A stretch of DNA of 64,000 bases from JADJPO01 sp963750395 (lineage in GTDB: Bacteria; Actinomycetota; Actinomycetes; Actinomycetales; Kineosporiaceae). Below, piece by piece: positions 41,508-52,873 of this stretch. The notes under the pieces were generated by a model. The model saw only the letters and a program-made list of their open reading frames with translations. It made no database searches and was not told the origin of the DNA. The position numbers and the translations under genes are program-made. The stretch spans positions 124,001 to 188,000 of the forward strand of contig CAVVQM010000015.1 of assembly GCA_963750395.1 (NCBI GenBank), written 5' to 3'. Positions within the stretch are counted from its first letter, which is position 1. Every line of letters begins with the position of its first letter.

Positions 41508-43259
41508 GTGTTGGTCGAGATGCGCCTTCAGGGGCTCGGGGTGATCGCCGAGGCGGTCCTCGAGCTCGACCCCGGCCTGACCGTGGTCACCGGTGAGACC
41601 GGCGCGGGCAAGACCATGGTCGTCACGGGCCTGGGACTCCTGCTCGGCGGCCGGGCCGACTCTGCGGCGGTGCGCACCGGGGCAGCCCGTGCCGTGGTCG
41701 AGGGGCGCCTGACCGTGCCCGCGGACGGTCCCGTCGCCCGCCGGGCCGCGGAGGCCGGTGCCGATCTGGACGAGGCTCCGCACGGCGACCGCGAGCTCAT
41801 CGTCTCCCGCACGATCAGCACCGAGGGCCGGGGCCGGGCCCACCTCGGCGGCCGCGCCGTCCCGGTCGCGGTGCTGGCCGAGCTGTCGGGCGACCTGGTC
41901 GCCGTGCACGGCCAGAGCGATCAACTCCGGCTTCGTTCGGGTCGGCGTCAGCGCCACGCCCTGGACCGCTTCGCAGGGGCGCCGCTGTCGGCCCTGCTGG
42001 AGGAGTACCGGCCCCGGTGGAAGCGGCTGCGCCAGGTCGACGCCGAGCTGGACGAGATCACCACCAGGGCACGCGAACGCGCCGCGGAGGCCGAGTTGCT
42101 GCGCCTGGGTCTGGCCGAGGTCGAACGGGTCGGTCCCCGGCCCGGCGAGGACCGGCTGCTCCGCGCGGAGGCCGAACGCCTGGGCCACGCAGAGGACCTC
42201 GGGGCAGCGGCCGGTCTGGCGTCTCGGCTGCTCAGCGGTGACGACGAGGCGGGCGCCGACGACCGGGACGACGTGCTCACCCTGCTCGCCCGAGCCCGGC
42301 AGAGCCTCGATCAGGCCGGCGTGCACGATCCGCGGCTGGCCGACCTCGCCCTGCGCCTGGCGGAGGTGGCGGTGCTGGCGGGCGACGTCGCGGCCGAGTG
42401 CGCCGGGTACGCGCAGGACGTCGACGCCGACCCGGCCCGGCTGGCCGCCGTCGAGGAACGCCGCGCCGTGCTCGCCGGGCTGACCCGCAGCTACGGCCCC
42501 ACCGCCGACGACGTCCTCGCGTGGGCGGCGCAGGCGGGGTTGCGACTGGTCGAGTTGGACGGCGACGACGACCGAGCCGCCGCCCTGGTGGCCGAACGCG
42601 ACCAGTTGCACGCCGAGATCAGCCGCCTGGCCGACGGGATCGGTCGGGAGCGCCGACGCGGCGGAGAACGTCTCGCAGCCGCGGTCACCGCCGAACTGTC
42701 CGAGCTCGCCATGCCCCAGGCCAGGCTCGAGGTGTCCGTCACCGGCGGCGAGCTGGGACCCGACGGCCGCGACGAGGTCGAACTACTGCTCGTCCCGCAT
42801 GCCGGTGCCCCCGCTCGGCCCTTGGCCCGGGGCGCCTCCGGCGGGGAGCTGTCGCGGGTGATGCTCGGCCTCGAGGTCGTGCTCGGGGCCGCGGACCCGG
42901 TGCCGACCTTCGTCTTCGACGAGGTCGACGCCGGCGTGGGTGGGGAGGCGGCACTCGGGATCGGCTCCCGGCTGGCCCGGCTGGCCGACGCGGCGCAGGT
43001 GATCGTGGTGACCCACCTTCCCCAGGTCGCCGCCTACGCCGACCGGCACCTCGTGGTCACCAAGGCGGGGGACGGGAAGATCACCGAGTCCGGGGTCCGA
43101 TGCCTGGACCGGGACGGCCGCATCCACGAACTCGCCAGGATGCTCGGTGGCATGGCCGACTCGGGAAGCGCCCAGGCGCACGCCGAGGAACTACTGGCCG
43201 CCGCCGTGACCAGCGGAAGGCGCCGTCCTCACCGCGCGGGGGACGTGGGACGATCCTGA
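41508..43259 (+). CDS. recN: DNA repair protein RecN
   Basis: SMC-like ATPase that binds DNA breaks and aids recombinational repair; 583 residues. Walker A is VVTGETGAGKTMVVTGLGLL, the central region is a predicted coiled coil (about residues 160-380), and the C-terminal head contains the signature RGASGGELSRVMLGLEVVLG and Walker B TFVFDEVDAGVGGEAA, then VTHLPQVAAYADRHL. GTG at 41508 follows TAGTCT (41496-41501) by six bases, suggesting a leaderless transcript separate from nadK. Confidence 0.95.
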   Translation: MLVEMRLQGLGVIAEAVLELDPGLTVVTGETGAGKTMVVTGLGLLLGGRADSAAVRTGAARAVVEGRLTVPADGPVARRAAEAGADLDEAPHGDRELIVSRTISTEGRGRAHLGGRAVPVAVLAELSGDLVAVHGQSDQLRLRSGRRQRHALDRFAGAPLSALLEEYRPRWKRLRQVDAELDEITTRARERAAEAELLRLGLAEVERVGPRPGEDRLLRAEAERLGHAEDLGAAAGLASRLLSGDDEAGADDRDDVLTLLARARQSLDQAGVHDPRLADLALRLAEVAVLAGDVAAECAGYAQDVDADPARLAAVEERRAVLAGLTRSYGPTADDVLAWAAQAGLRLVELDGDDDRAAALVAERDQLHAEISRLADGIGRERRRGGERLAAAVTAELSELAMPQARLEVSVTGGELGPDGRDEVELLLVPHAGAPARPLARGASGGELSRVMLGLEVVLGAADPVPTFVFDEVDAGVGGEAALGIGSRLARLADAAQVIVVTHLPQVAAYADRHLVVTKAGDGKITESGVRCLDRDGRIHELARMLGGMADSGSAQAHAEELLAAAVTSGRRRPHRAGDVGRS

Positions 43260-43260
43260 C

Positions 43261-44493
43261 GTGAGACTGCCGCAGGTGCGCCGAGTCACCGCCGTCCCAG
43301 GCGGACCCGGCCTGAGCGGGCCGGCACGCGTCGACCGGCGGACGAAGACGCTGACGAAGCGGCTTCAGCCCGGGGACATCGCGGTGATCGACCACCAGGA
43401 TCTGGACAAGGTCTCGGCCGACGCCCTGGTCGGCTGCGCGCCCGCAGCCGTCGTCAACGCCGCCCCGAGCATCTCCGGCCGCTACCCGAACACCGGGCCC
43501 GAAGCACTCATCGAGGCCGGCATCCTGCTGATCGACGATGTGGGCGAGGACATCCTGCACCGGGTGCGCGACGGTGACCGACTCCGCGTGCTCGACGGTG
43601 AGGTCCACCTCGGTGACGATGTCGTGGCCCGGGGGACGGTGCAGGACAAGGAGAGTGTCTCTCTGGCGATGGACGAGGCGCGCGCGGGCCTGGCGAACCA
43701 GATCGAGGCCTTCGTCGCCAACACCATGGACTACATGCAACGTGAACGCGGGCTGCTGCTGGACCGGATCGGTGTCCCGGAGATCGCCACCCAGCTCGAT
43801 GGGCGGGCTGTGCTCATCGTCGTGCGCGGCTATCACTACCGCGAGGATCTGGCCGTGCTCAGGCCCTACATCCGGGAGAACCGACCGGTCCTGATCGGGG
43901 TGGACGGCGGCGCGGACGCCATCCTGGAGGCCGGATACCGGCCGCACATCGTGGTCGGCGACATGGACTCGGTCACGGACAAGGCGCTCACCTGCGGGGC
44001 CGAGATCGTCGTGCACGCCTACCCCGACGGTCGTGCTCCCGGCTCGGATCGGGTCCGCCGGTTGGGGATCGAGCCGGTGATCTTCAGCGCGACCGGCACC
44101 AGCGAGGACATCGCGATGCTCCTCGCCGACGACAAGGGAGCATCGGTGATCGTGGCCGTGGGCACGCACAACACTCTCGAGGAGTTCCTGGACAAGGGGC
44201 GCTCGGGGATGGCCAGCACCTGGCTGACCCGGCTTCGCGTCGGCAGCAAGCTGGTGGATGCCAAGGGCGTCTCGCGCCTGTACCGACAGCGGATCAGCAA
44301 CGTGCAACTCGCTGTGCTGATCCTGTCCGGACTGTTGGCAGTGTTGGTGGCCCTGTACTCGACCCCGGGCGGCCAGGCGATCTTCAGCCTGATCGGCGCC
44401 CGGTTGGACGACCTGCTGTCCGGGGTGACGACCCTGTTCGTGGCGTCTCCACCGGAGGCGTCAGGACCGGTGCACGTGGGGGTGTCCGCATGA
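43261..44493 (+). CDS. steA: Septal protein SteA
   Basis: Orthologue of Rv1697/SteA, a membrane-anchored protein that in Corynebacterineae acts with SteB at the division septum to stimulate the RipC-FtsEX cell-separation pathway. About 410 residues. The N-terminal part (LTKRLQPGDIAVIDHQDLDK, AAPSISGRYPNTGPEALIEAG) and the thiamin-pyrophosphokinase-like domain (LIGVDGGADAILEAGYRPHI, VVGDMDSVTDKAL) are conserved, and VSNVQLAVLILSGLLAVLVAL-type sequence near the C-terminus is one membrane helix. Overlaps steB/mctB by four bases, consistent with a functional pair. Confidence 0.9.
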   Translation: MRLPQVRRVTAVPGGPGLSGPARVDRRTKTLTKRLQPGDIAVIDHQDLDKVSADALVGCAPAAVVNAAPSISGRYPNTGPEALIEAGILLIDDVGEDILHRVRDGDRLRVLDGEVHLGDDVVARGTVQDKESVSLAMDEARAGLANQIEAFVANTMDYMQRERGLLLDRIGVPEIATQLDGRAVLIVVRGYHYREDLAVLRPYIRENRPVLIGVDGGADAILEAGYRPHIVVGDMDSVTDKALTCGAEIVVHAYPDGRAPGSDRVRRLGIEPVIFSATGTSEDIAMLLADDKGASVIVAVGTHNTLEEFLDKGRSGMASTWLTRLRVGSKLVDAKGVSRLYRQRISNVQLAVLILSGLLAVLVALYSTPGGQAIFSLIGARLDDLLSGVTTLFVASPPEASGPVHVGVSA

Positions 44494-45576
44494 TCGACTT
44501 CAGGTACCACGTGGTCTCGCTGGTGTCGGTGTTCCTCGCGCTGGCGGTGGGCGTGGTGCTCGGCGCGGGCCCGTTGCGCGGGCAGATCGCCAACTCGCTG
44601 AACGCGTCCGTGGAGCAGCTGCGCGACGAGAAGAACCAGTTGCGATCGGACCTGACCGGTGCGGAGAACGCGATCGCCAACCGGGACACGTTCACCGACG
44701 AGGTCCTGCCCGATCTCGTCGCCGGCCGGCTGGCGGGTCGGACCGTGGCGCTGGTGGCGCTGCCGGACACCGACAGCAACGCACGTCGACGCCATGGTCG
44801 CCGCCCTGCAGGCAGCGGGGGCGTCGGTGACCGCGCAGGTCGAGGTGACCTCGGCCTGGGGTGACCAGGACGGCGCGGATGCCCGCAGCGGGGCACTCGA
44901 CGCGGTCCGGCCGCTGCTCGGGCAGTCCGGACGACCCGTCGCGCTCGGCAGCGCACTGAGCCGGGCCCTGCTCCTCTCGCCGACCGATCAGCCCCCAGCC
45001 CCGGCCGGTTCCAACCCCGACACCGCCGCGGTGCTCGACTCGATCGCGCAGGATCTCCTTGCGGCACTCGACGACGCCGGGCTGGTGGACGTGCGACAAG
45101 CTCCCACGCAGCGGGCGGAGGAGGTGGTGTTGTTCGCCCCACCCGTGCCGACGGCGAACCAGGGTGTCGTGAGCACGCCGAGCCCGTCGTCCTCGGCCGG
45201 TGCGGCCGCCTCGACCGCTCCCTCGGCCGCGGCCCCAGATCCCTCGGCCGCGCCGACGGCGAGCGAGCAGGAGACCGTCGACGCGGCCACGATCGCGTCC
45301 TGGTTGGCCCTCGCGGTCCGGCTCGATACCTCCAGCAGGGGTGCGGTGGTCGCCGGCCCTGCCTCCGCCGCCCTCGACACCGGCCTGATCGCCGCGATCC
45401 GGGACGACTCCGCCAGCGCCGCCAAGGTCAGCACGGTGGACACCCTGGGCGCCCCGATGGGCGAGGTGATGACGGTGATGGCGCTGCAGGAGCAGTTCCT
45501 CGGCCGGGCCGGTGCCTACGGGTTCGGTCCCGGCGCCGCTGCGCCGCTGCCCACCATCGACGGGGTCGCGTCGTGA
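44490..45576 (+). CDS. mctB: SteB/MctB family membrane protein (frameshifted)
   Basis: Orthologue of Rv1698, described both as copper-transport protein MctB and as SteB, the septal partner of SteA. It starts MIDFRYHVVSLVSVFLALAV with one N-terminal membrane helix, followed by a coiled coil (SVEQLRDEKNQLRSDLTGAE) and an extracytoplasmic domain with an Ala/Ser/Pro-rich insert (TPSPSSSAGAAASTAPSAAA). An extra base at about 44778-44780 shifts the frame (LVALPDTDS then THVDAMVAALQAAGASV in the next frame), probably a read error. The stop overlaps the following gene by GTGA. Confidence 0.88.
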
Positions 45577-46430
45577 CGGCTGCTCGACCGCTCGCCGTCG
45601 CTGCGGGTCTGATCGGCGCTCGGCTCGCGTGGCGGTGGCTCGCCGCGGCGCCGCCGGGAGGTGCGCGGCGGTGGCAGCGGACCAACCACCGGGGCGAGGA
45701 CGTCACCCTGCTGGAGGGTCCTGCGGCGACGGCTGCCGTGGCCGCCGCGATCATGCTCGCCCCGGCTCTGCCCACCCGGGTGCGACTGGCCGGGGGCGCC
45801 GCCGCTCTCGGCGCGGGCGCGGCGGGGCTGCTCGACGATCTCGGGGAACGGGGCTCCAGCAAGGGGTTGCGGGGGCACCTGGGCGCCCTGCGTCAGGGAC
45901 GAGTGACAACCGGGACCGTCAAGATCGCCGCGATCGGGGCGACCGGCCTGCTGGCGGCCGCCGCGGTGCGGGGCGCGGACCCGCTGTCCCCGGCGGTCCG
46001 GCGCCCGGTCGGGGCCCGACATGTCCTGGACGTCGTGTCCGGCGGAGCGCTGATCGCGGGATCGGCCAATGTGGTCAACCTGTTCGACCTGCGGCCCGGC
46101 CGCGCATTGAAGGTCGTGCTGCTGCACGTGCCGGTGCTGCTCCGGTCCGGTCCGGGTCCGACGCTGGTCGCGGCGGCCACCGGGGCGGCGGCCGGGCTCC
46201 TGCGCGAGGACCTGGCCGAGCGCGGCATGCTCGGCGACTGCGGCGCGAACGCTCTGGGAGCCGTGCTCGGCACCGCGGCGGTGGTCGGGCTCGCCCCCCG
46301 CGGGCGGGCGGGTGCGCTCGCCGCGGTGGTGGGGCTGATCCTGGCCAGCGAGCGGGTCAGCTTCACCAGGGTGATCGCCTCGACGCCGGGACTGCGCGAG
46401 CTCGACGAGCTCGGCCGTCGCCCCCGGTAG
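45573..46430 (+). CDS. Divergent MraY/WecA-like phosphoglycosyltransferase (GT family 4-type)
   Basis: A 285-residue polytopic membrane protein with a MraY/WecA-superfamily pattern. It has LLDDLGER with Asp88-Asp89 (metal/substrate DD motif), an acidic Asn-rich loop SANVVNLFDLRPGR with Asp172, and ERGMLGDCGANALG with Asp222. The His-rich loop of MraY and WecA is not evident, and the protein is short (MraY is ~360). It could transfer a sugar-phosphate to a polyprenyl phosphate, or be a relative that has lost activity. It sits between steB/mctB and the MurJ-glycosyltransferase fusion and overlaps the former by four bases. Confidence 0.75.
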   Translation: MTAARPLAVAAGLIGARLAWRWLAAAPPGGARRWQRTNHRGEDVTLLEGPAATAAVAAAIMLAPALPTRVRLAGGAAALGAGAAGLLDDLGERGSSKGLRGHLGALRQGRVTTGTVKIAAIGATGLLAAAAVRGADPLSPAVRRPVGARHVLDVVSGGALIAGSANVVNLFDLRPGRALKVVLLHVPVLLRSGPGPTLVAAATGAAAGLLREDLAERGMLGDCGANALGAVLGTAAVVGLAPRGRAGALAAVVGLILASERVSFTRVIASTPGLRELDELGRRPR

Positions 46431-46451
46431 CCCCGTGTCGATCGGGCGCCG

Positions 46452-49158
46452 GTGGTGATCGGGCGCAGGACGGCGGGTGGTCTGCTCGCATCGGCGGCCC
46501 TGATCTCCGCGCTGACCGTGCTGGCCCGGGCGACCGGCTTCGCCCGGCAGCTGGTCTTCTCCGGTTCGGTCGGGGCGACCTGCGTGGGTGACACCTACAA
46601 CGCCGCGAACCTGTTGCCGAACGTGCTGTTCGAGGTGGTCGCCGGCGGCGCGCTCTCCGCGGCCCTGGTGCCGCTGCTCGCGCCCCTGCTGCCCGATCGC
46701 CGCGACGCCGCGGCCCGGCTGGCCTCGGCGGTGCTGACCTGGACGGTCCTGCTCCTGATACCGCTGGTCGCGATCCTCGTCATGGCGGCCGATCCGATCG
46801 CGGGCCTCCTGGTCGGCGGCGACTGCCCGGGCCAGCGCGAGCTGGCCGCCGCGATGATCGTGGTCTTCGCTCCGCAGGTGGCCCTCTACGGTGTCGGGGC
46901 GGTGCTGGCCGGGCTGTTGCAGGCGGCCGGGCGATTCGGGTGGCCGGCGTTCGCGCCCGTGGCCTCCAGCGTCGTGGTGATCACCGGCTACCTCGGCTAC
47001 GCCGCGGTGGTCGGGGACGACGCCGCGGCCATGACCGGTGACTCGTTGCCGCGCATCGCGTTCGTGGCCCTGGTCTGGGGCACCACGGCCGGGGTCGCCG
47101 CGATGACCCTGCCCCTGCTGCTCCCCGTCCGCGGCGCCGGTCTGCGGTTGCGGCCGACCCTGCGACTGCCCGCGGGCACCGGCCGGCAGGCCGCTCGTCT
47201 GGGCGCATCGGGGGTGCTGGCGGTCCTCGCCCAGCAGGCCTTCACCCTCGCCGTCCTGCTGCTCGCCGCCCGCCGATCCCTGACCGGCACGCTGGTGGCC
47301 TTCGGGTACACGCAGGCCCTGTGGATGCTGCCCTTCGCCGTGCTCGTCGCACCGCTGATCACGGCCCTGTTCCCGCGGCTGGCCCGCGCGGCGTCCGAGG
47401 GGTCGCGCCCCGACGAGTTCGCCGAACTGTGCAGCCGGTTCCTGCGCGCCGTCCTGATCGCCGCCCTGGGCGGAGCGGCGCTGCTGGCCGCGACCGCACC
47501 GGCCGTCGGGGCCCTGTTCGCCGCCCTCGACCGCGGCGACGTCGGCCCGATGTCCGTGGCCTTGCTCGTCGCCGCCCCCGGCACGTTCGGCTTCGCGATC
47601 CTGCTCGCCGTCGCTCGCGCCCTGTACGCGTTGTCAGCACCGGGGGCCGCGGCCGTGGCGACCTCCATCGGCTGGGGCAGCGCGATCCTGGCGGCGGTGG
47701 CCGCGACGTCCGCCGTCCCACCCGCGCAGAGCCTGATCGCCCTCGCGGGCGGGCAGAGCGCCGGGATGCTCGCCGGCGCCGCAGCCGGGCTGCTGTTGGT
47801 GCGGGCGCGGGCCGGACCCGCGGCCCTGATGGGCCTGCGGGGGACGACGGTGCTCGCCGTCCCGGCCGCCGTCCTGGCCGCGGCGGCCGGTTGGGGACTC
47901 GCCCGGTTCGGGGTCGCGACCTGGTCGCCGGGAGTGCCCGGGTCGGCCGGGTTCGCCGTACTGGCCGCCCTGGTCACCGGCATCATCGCCCTGATCGCCC
48001 TCGTCGGTCCGGTCTCGGACCTGTTCGTCGACCCGGGCGAGCAGGATCCGGCCGTCGATACGTCGGGGGCGGTGCTGATGGTGCTGGGTCCATCCGGCGG
48101 CGGCATCGGGCGGCACGTCCAGGCGCTCGCGCGTGGAGTCGCCGCGCGCGGGTCCGTCGTGGTGGTGGCCGCTCCACCGGCGACCCTCGAACGGTTCGGG
48201 TACGGCGACGCCTCGACGGTCCCGTTCACGATCGGGGACCGGCCCAACCCGTTGCGGGACCTGGCCGCCGTCCGCCGGTTGCGGAGTCTGGCCCGGGCGG
48301 CCGCGGTGGTGCACGCCCATGGGCTGCGTGCGGGCGCGCTCGCCGTTCTGGCGTGCCGCCGCGACGGGGTCCCGGTCCTGGTCACCCTGCACAACGCGCG
48401 CCTCTCGGGCGGTGCGGCCGGTCGGCTGCACGGCGTCCTGGAGTGGATCGTGGCCCGCGGCTCATCGGCAGTGCTGGTGGTCTCGGCGGATCTGGGAACG
48501 CGGATCCGCGCCCTCGGCGGCCGCGACGTGCAGACGGCCCTGGTGCCCGCCCCGCCCCGGCAGCAGGCGAGCCACCCGGACCAGGCGCGGCGACGCATCC
48601 GCGAGGAGTTGGGCCTGCCCCCGCAGCGGGCCCTGCTCGTCTGCGTGGCCCGGCTCGCTCCGCAGAAGGGCCTGCCGGTGCTGTTGGACGCCGCAGGGCT
48701 GCTGGCGGGGCTCGACGTCCAGGTCGTCGTCGCCGGGGACGGCCCACTGCACGATGACCTCGCCGCGGACATCACCACGCGGGACCTTCCGGTGCGTCTG
48801 CTCGGACGCCGGGAGGACGTGCCCGACCTGCTCGCCGCGGCCGACCTCGTGCTCGTGCCCAGTCTGTGGGAGGGTCAGCCCCTGATCGTCCAGGAGGCGC
48901 TGCGGGCCGGGGCGGCGATCGTGGCCACCGACGCGGGCGGGACCGCGGACGTGCTCGGGGGAGCGGGCCGGCTGGTGTCGCCCGGGGACGCCGCGGCCCT
49001 GGCCCAGACCGTCCGCGACCTGTTGGGCGACCCGGCCGCCGTGGCGACGCTGGCCGAGGCGGCGCGGCGGCGGAGCGCCGAACTGCCCACGGACGACGAC
49101 GCGGCGGACCAGGCGATGCGGCATTACCGGCGGCTCTCGGCTGATAGCCTCGAACCCC

Positions 49159-49178
<20 letters not shown>
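46452..49178 (+). CDS. MurJ-like flippase fused to a GT4 glycosyltransferase
   Basis: A single 908-residue reading frame. Residues 1 to ~530 form an MVF/MurJ-type flippase with about 13-14 membrane helices (ALISALTVLARATGFARQLV, NLLPNVLFEVVAGGALSAAL). From about residue 536 a GT-B glycosyltransferase begins (MVLGPSGGGIGRHVQALARG), with VARLAPQKGLPVLLDAA and the E-x7-E nucleotide-sugar motif PSLWEGQPLIVQE (Glu807, Glu815). No stop separates the halves; an internal ATG at 48078 could also express the transferase alone. Domain order suggests coupled glycosylation and flipping of a lipid-linked precursor. The end overlaps pyrG by 20 bases. Confidence 0.88.
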
Positions 49179-50845
<1,667 letters not shown>

Positions 50846-50853
<8 letters not shown>

Positions 50854-51508
50854 GGCGACGCCGTCCTCGCCAGAGGTGCCGCCGCAGGTGCGCGACGAGT
50901 TCGCCCCGGCCCCCGTCCTGGACCGGCGCACGACGCTGGACGGGATGATCTGGTCGGTGGTGCGCGAGAGCGTCGACCTCGGAGCAGGCGGTGTCGTGCA
51001 GCGCGAGTACGTCGACCATCCGGGGGCGGTGAGCATCCTCGTGCTCGACGACCGCGAACGGGTGCTGCTGCAGCGCCAGTACCGCCACCCCGTCGGGATG
51101 GCCCTGTGGGAGCTGCCGGCCGGACTGCTCGACGTGACCGGCGAGCCCGCGGTCGAGGCCGCCCGACGCGAACTGCTCGAGGAGGCCGATCTGCTCGCCG
51201 GGCGCTGGCACGTGCTGATGGACTGGTTCAGCTCCCCGGGAGGCAGCAGCGAGGCGCAGCGCTGCTTCATCGCCCGCGACCTGAGCGAGGTCCCCGCGGC
51301 CGACCGTCACCAACGCCACGCCGAGGAACTCTCCCTGGTGAACCGCTGGGTGCCTCTGGACGAGGCGCACGAACTGGTCCTGGCCGGGGGACTGAACAAC
51401 GTCGCCGCGATCATCGGCGTCCTGACCGCCCGGGCCGCCCGCGACGCGGGCTGGGCCACGCTCCGCCCGGCCGACGCACCCTGGCCGCAGCACCCGGCCC
51501 AGGCCTGA
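50846..51508 (+). CDS. NUDIX hydrolase (ADP-ribose pyrophosphatase type)
   Basis: A 220-residue NUDIX protein corresponding by position and sequence to Rv1700, an ADP-ribose pyrophosphatase. The core is VSILVLDDRERVLLQRQYRH, ELPAGLLDVTGEPAVEAARR followed by ELLEEADLLAG, which fits the NUDIX box (Gx5Ex7REUxEExGU; the final Gly is replaced by Asp in this alignment). TTG at 50846 overlaps the pyrG stop; ATG alternatives lie too far inside the domain. Confidence 0.9.
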
Positions 51509-51613
51509 GTCCTGACCGTTCGGACGTCGCTACCGGGTCCGGGCCGTGTCGCGGAGTACGGTGCCGGGCAGGGCGTCGAGGCTGTCGTCGCGTCCGGAGG
51601 GGAGTGGTGGGAC

Positions 51614-52549
51614 GTGACGGTCGGGGCCGCCGACACCATGCCGGACGCCGTCCAGGGTTTCCTGGAGCATCTCGGGGTCGAGCGGGGCCTGTCCACGAAC
51701 ACACTGCTGGCCTACCGGCGCGATCTCGAGCGATACCTGGCCCATCTGCAGACCCAGGGCGTGGACGACCCGGCCCAGGTCCGCGAGGAGCACGTGACCT
51801 CGTTCCTGGTCGCGATCCGCTCCGGTGCCGACTCCGGGGCGGCGTTGGCCGCCAGCTCGGCCGCCCGGACCCTGGCCGCCGTCCGCGGTCTGCACCGCTT
51901 CCTGCAGCTGGAGGGGAGGACGACGGCCGACCCGGCCGGCGACGTCAGGCCACCGGCCGCGCCGAAGCGGCTGCCGAAGGCGATCAGCGTGCACGACGTC
52001 GAACGGCTGCTGGACTCCGCCTCGATCGGCGGCACCCCGAGCTCCCTGCGGGACCGGGCCATCCTCGAACTGCTCTACGGCTGCGGCGCCCGGATCAGTG
52101 AGGCGGTCGGCCTCGACGTCGACGACCTGAACCTCGGCCAGGGGTTGGTCCGGTTGCGCGGCAAGGGTTCCAAGGAGCGGATCGTTCCCCTGGGCAGCTA
52201 CGCGGTGAGCGCGCTGGATGCCTACCTGGTCAGGGTGCGCCCGGACCTGGCCCGGCGCGGGCGCGGCACCCCGGCGGTGTTCCTCAACCTGCGCGGCAAC
52301 CGGCTCAGCCGCCAGAGCGTCTGGTCGGTGCTGCACCTGGCCGCCGAGCGCGCCGGGCTGAGTGCCACCGTGTCGCCGCACACCCTGCGCCACTCCTTCG
52401 CCACGCACCTGCTCGAGGGCGGCGCCGACGTCCGCGTGGTCCAGGAACTGCTCGGGCACGCATCGGTGACCACGACGCAGATCTACACCCTGGTCACCGC
52501 CGACACCCTGCGCGAGGTGTACGCGGCCGCGCATCCGCGGGCCCTGTGA
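51614..52549 (+). CDS. xerD: Site-specific tyrosine recombinase XerD
   Basis: Resolves chromosome dimers at dif together with XerC. The 311-residue protein has the N-terminal SAM-like domain (FLEHLGVERGLSTNTLLAYR) and the catalytic domain with Arg in GCGARISEAVGL, Lys in RLRGKGSKERIVPL, HTLRHSFATHLLEGGADVR with His and Arg, ELLGHASVTTTQIYT with His and the Tyr nucleophile. GTG at 51614 has the strong ribosome-binding site ggaggggag. Located between the NUDIX gene and parA, as in mycobacteria. Not part of a visible mobile element. Confidence 0.95.
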   Translation: MTVGAADTMPDAVQGFLEHLGVERGLSTNTLLAYRRDLERYLAHLQTQGVDDPAQVREEHVTSFLVAIRSGADSGAALAASSAARTLAAVRGLHRFLQLEGRTTADPAGDVRPPAAPKRLPKAISVHDVERLLDSASIGGTPSSLRDRAILELLYGCGARISEAVGLDVDDLNLGQGLVRLRGKGSKERIVPLGSYAVSALDAYLVRVRPDLARRGRGTPAVFLNLRGNRLSRQSVWSVLHLAAERAGLSATVSPHTLRHSFATHLLEGGADVRVVQELLGHASVTTTQIYTLVTADTLREVYAAAHPRAL

Positions 52550-52567
52550 CCCGGCCTCGGGGGGCGG

Positions 52568-52609
52568 GCACGACGTGACGTTGCGCTCGTCTATTGAGCG
52601 TGATGTCAC
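52568..52609. repeat. Palindromic interspersed repeat, copy 2
   Basis: Same 42-bp block as 8090-8131, one difference (t for c at 52604). The stem is 52575-52588 with 52596-52609, loop gtctatt. The change converts a G-C to a G-U pair, so the stem is kept. It begins 26 bases after the xerD stop (the stem), nearly the same spacing as copy 1 has after priA. A shorter similar stretch gacgttgcgct at 52656-52666 may be a remnant. Confidence 0.85.
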
Positions 52610-52720
52610 GCCGTGCTCGTCGGGGGTGAGCGCGATTCCACTCACGACCATGGACGACGTTGCGCTGCGTCACCGATGCGAACCGATCGCCCCGATTCGT
52701 TCCAGCCGCTCTGTGACTCC

Positions 52721-52782
52721 TGTGGCGCATGTGGCGCGTGTGGATCTTGGGTTTGAGTCGTCTGCGACGCGCCGGATAGCCT
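52721..52782 (+). promoter_or_regulatory. Predicted parA promoter with upstream 9-bp repeats
   Basis: TTGAGT (52753-52758) and TAGCCT (52777-52782) with 18-base spacing give a plausible promoter about 90 bases before parA. Immediately upstream, tgtggcgca-tgtggcgcg-tgtggatct (52721-52747) is a 9-bp direct repeat, placed where an activator could bind. The rest of the 52610-52873 interval shows no gene. Confidence 0.45.
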
Positions 52783-52873
52783 CGCGGACTCCACCCCCGA
52801 CGCGGGGGAGGATTGTGGTATTCGCGGCGGGCACAGGGCCGACGCCTCGGCCGCTTGGGAGGGTGATCGCGAC

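Noticed and set aside
40074..42611. 845-codon open frame on the minus strand
   Set aside because: It lies opposite tlyA, nadK and recN, which are all recognised families. Its translation has no family motif and reflects the codon bias of GC-rich genes.
51614..52549. XerD as integrase of a mobile element
   Set aside because: It sits in a conserved chromosomal order with housekeeping neighbours, and no attachment-site repeats or phage genes are seen.
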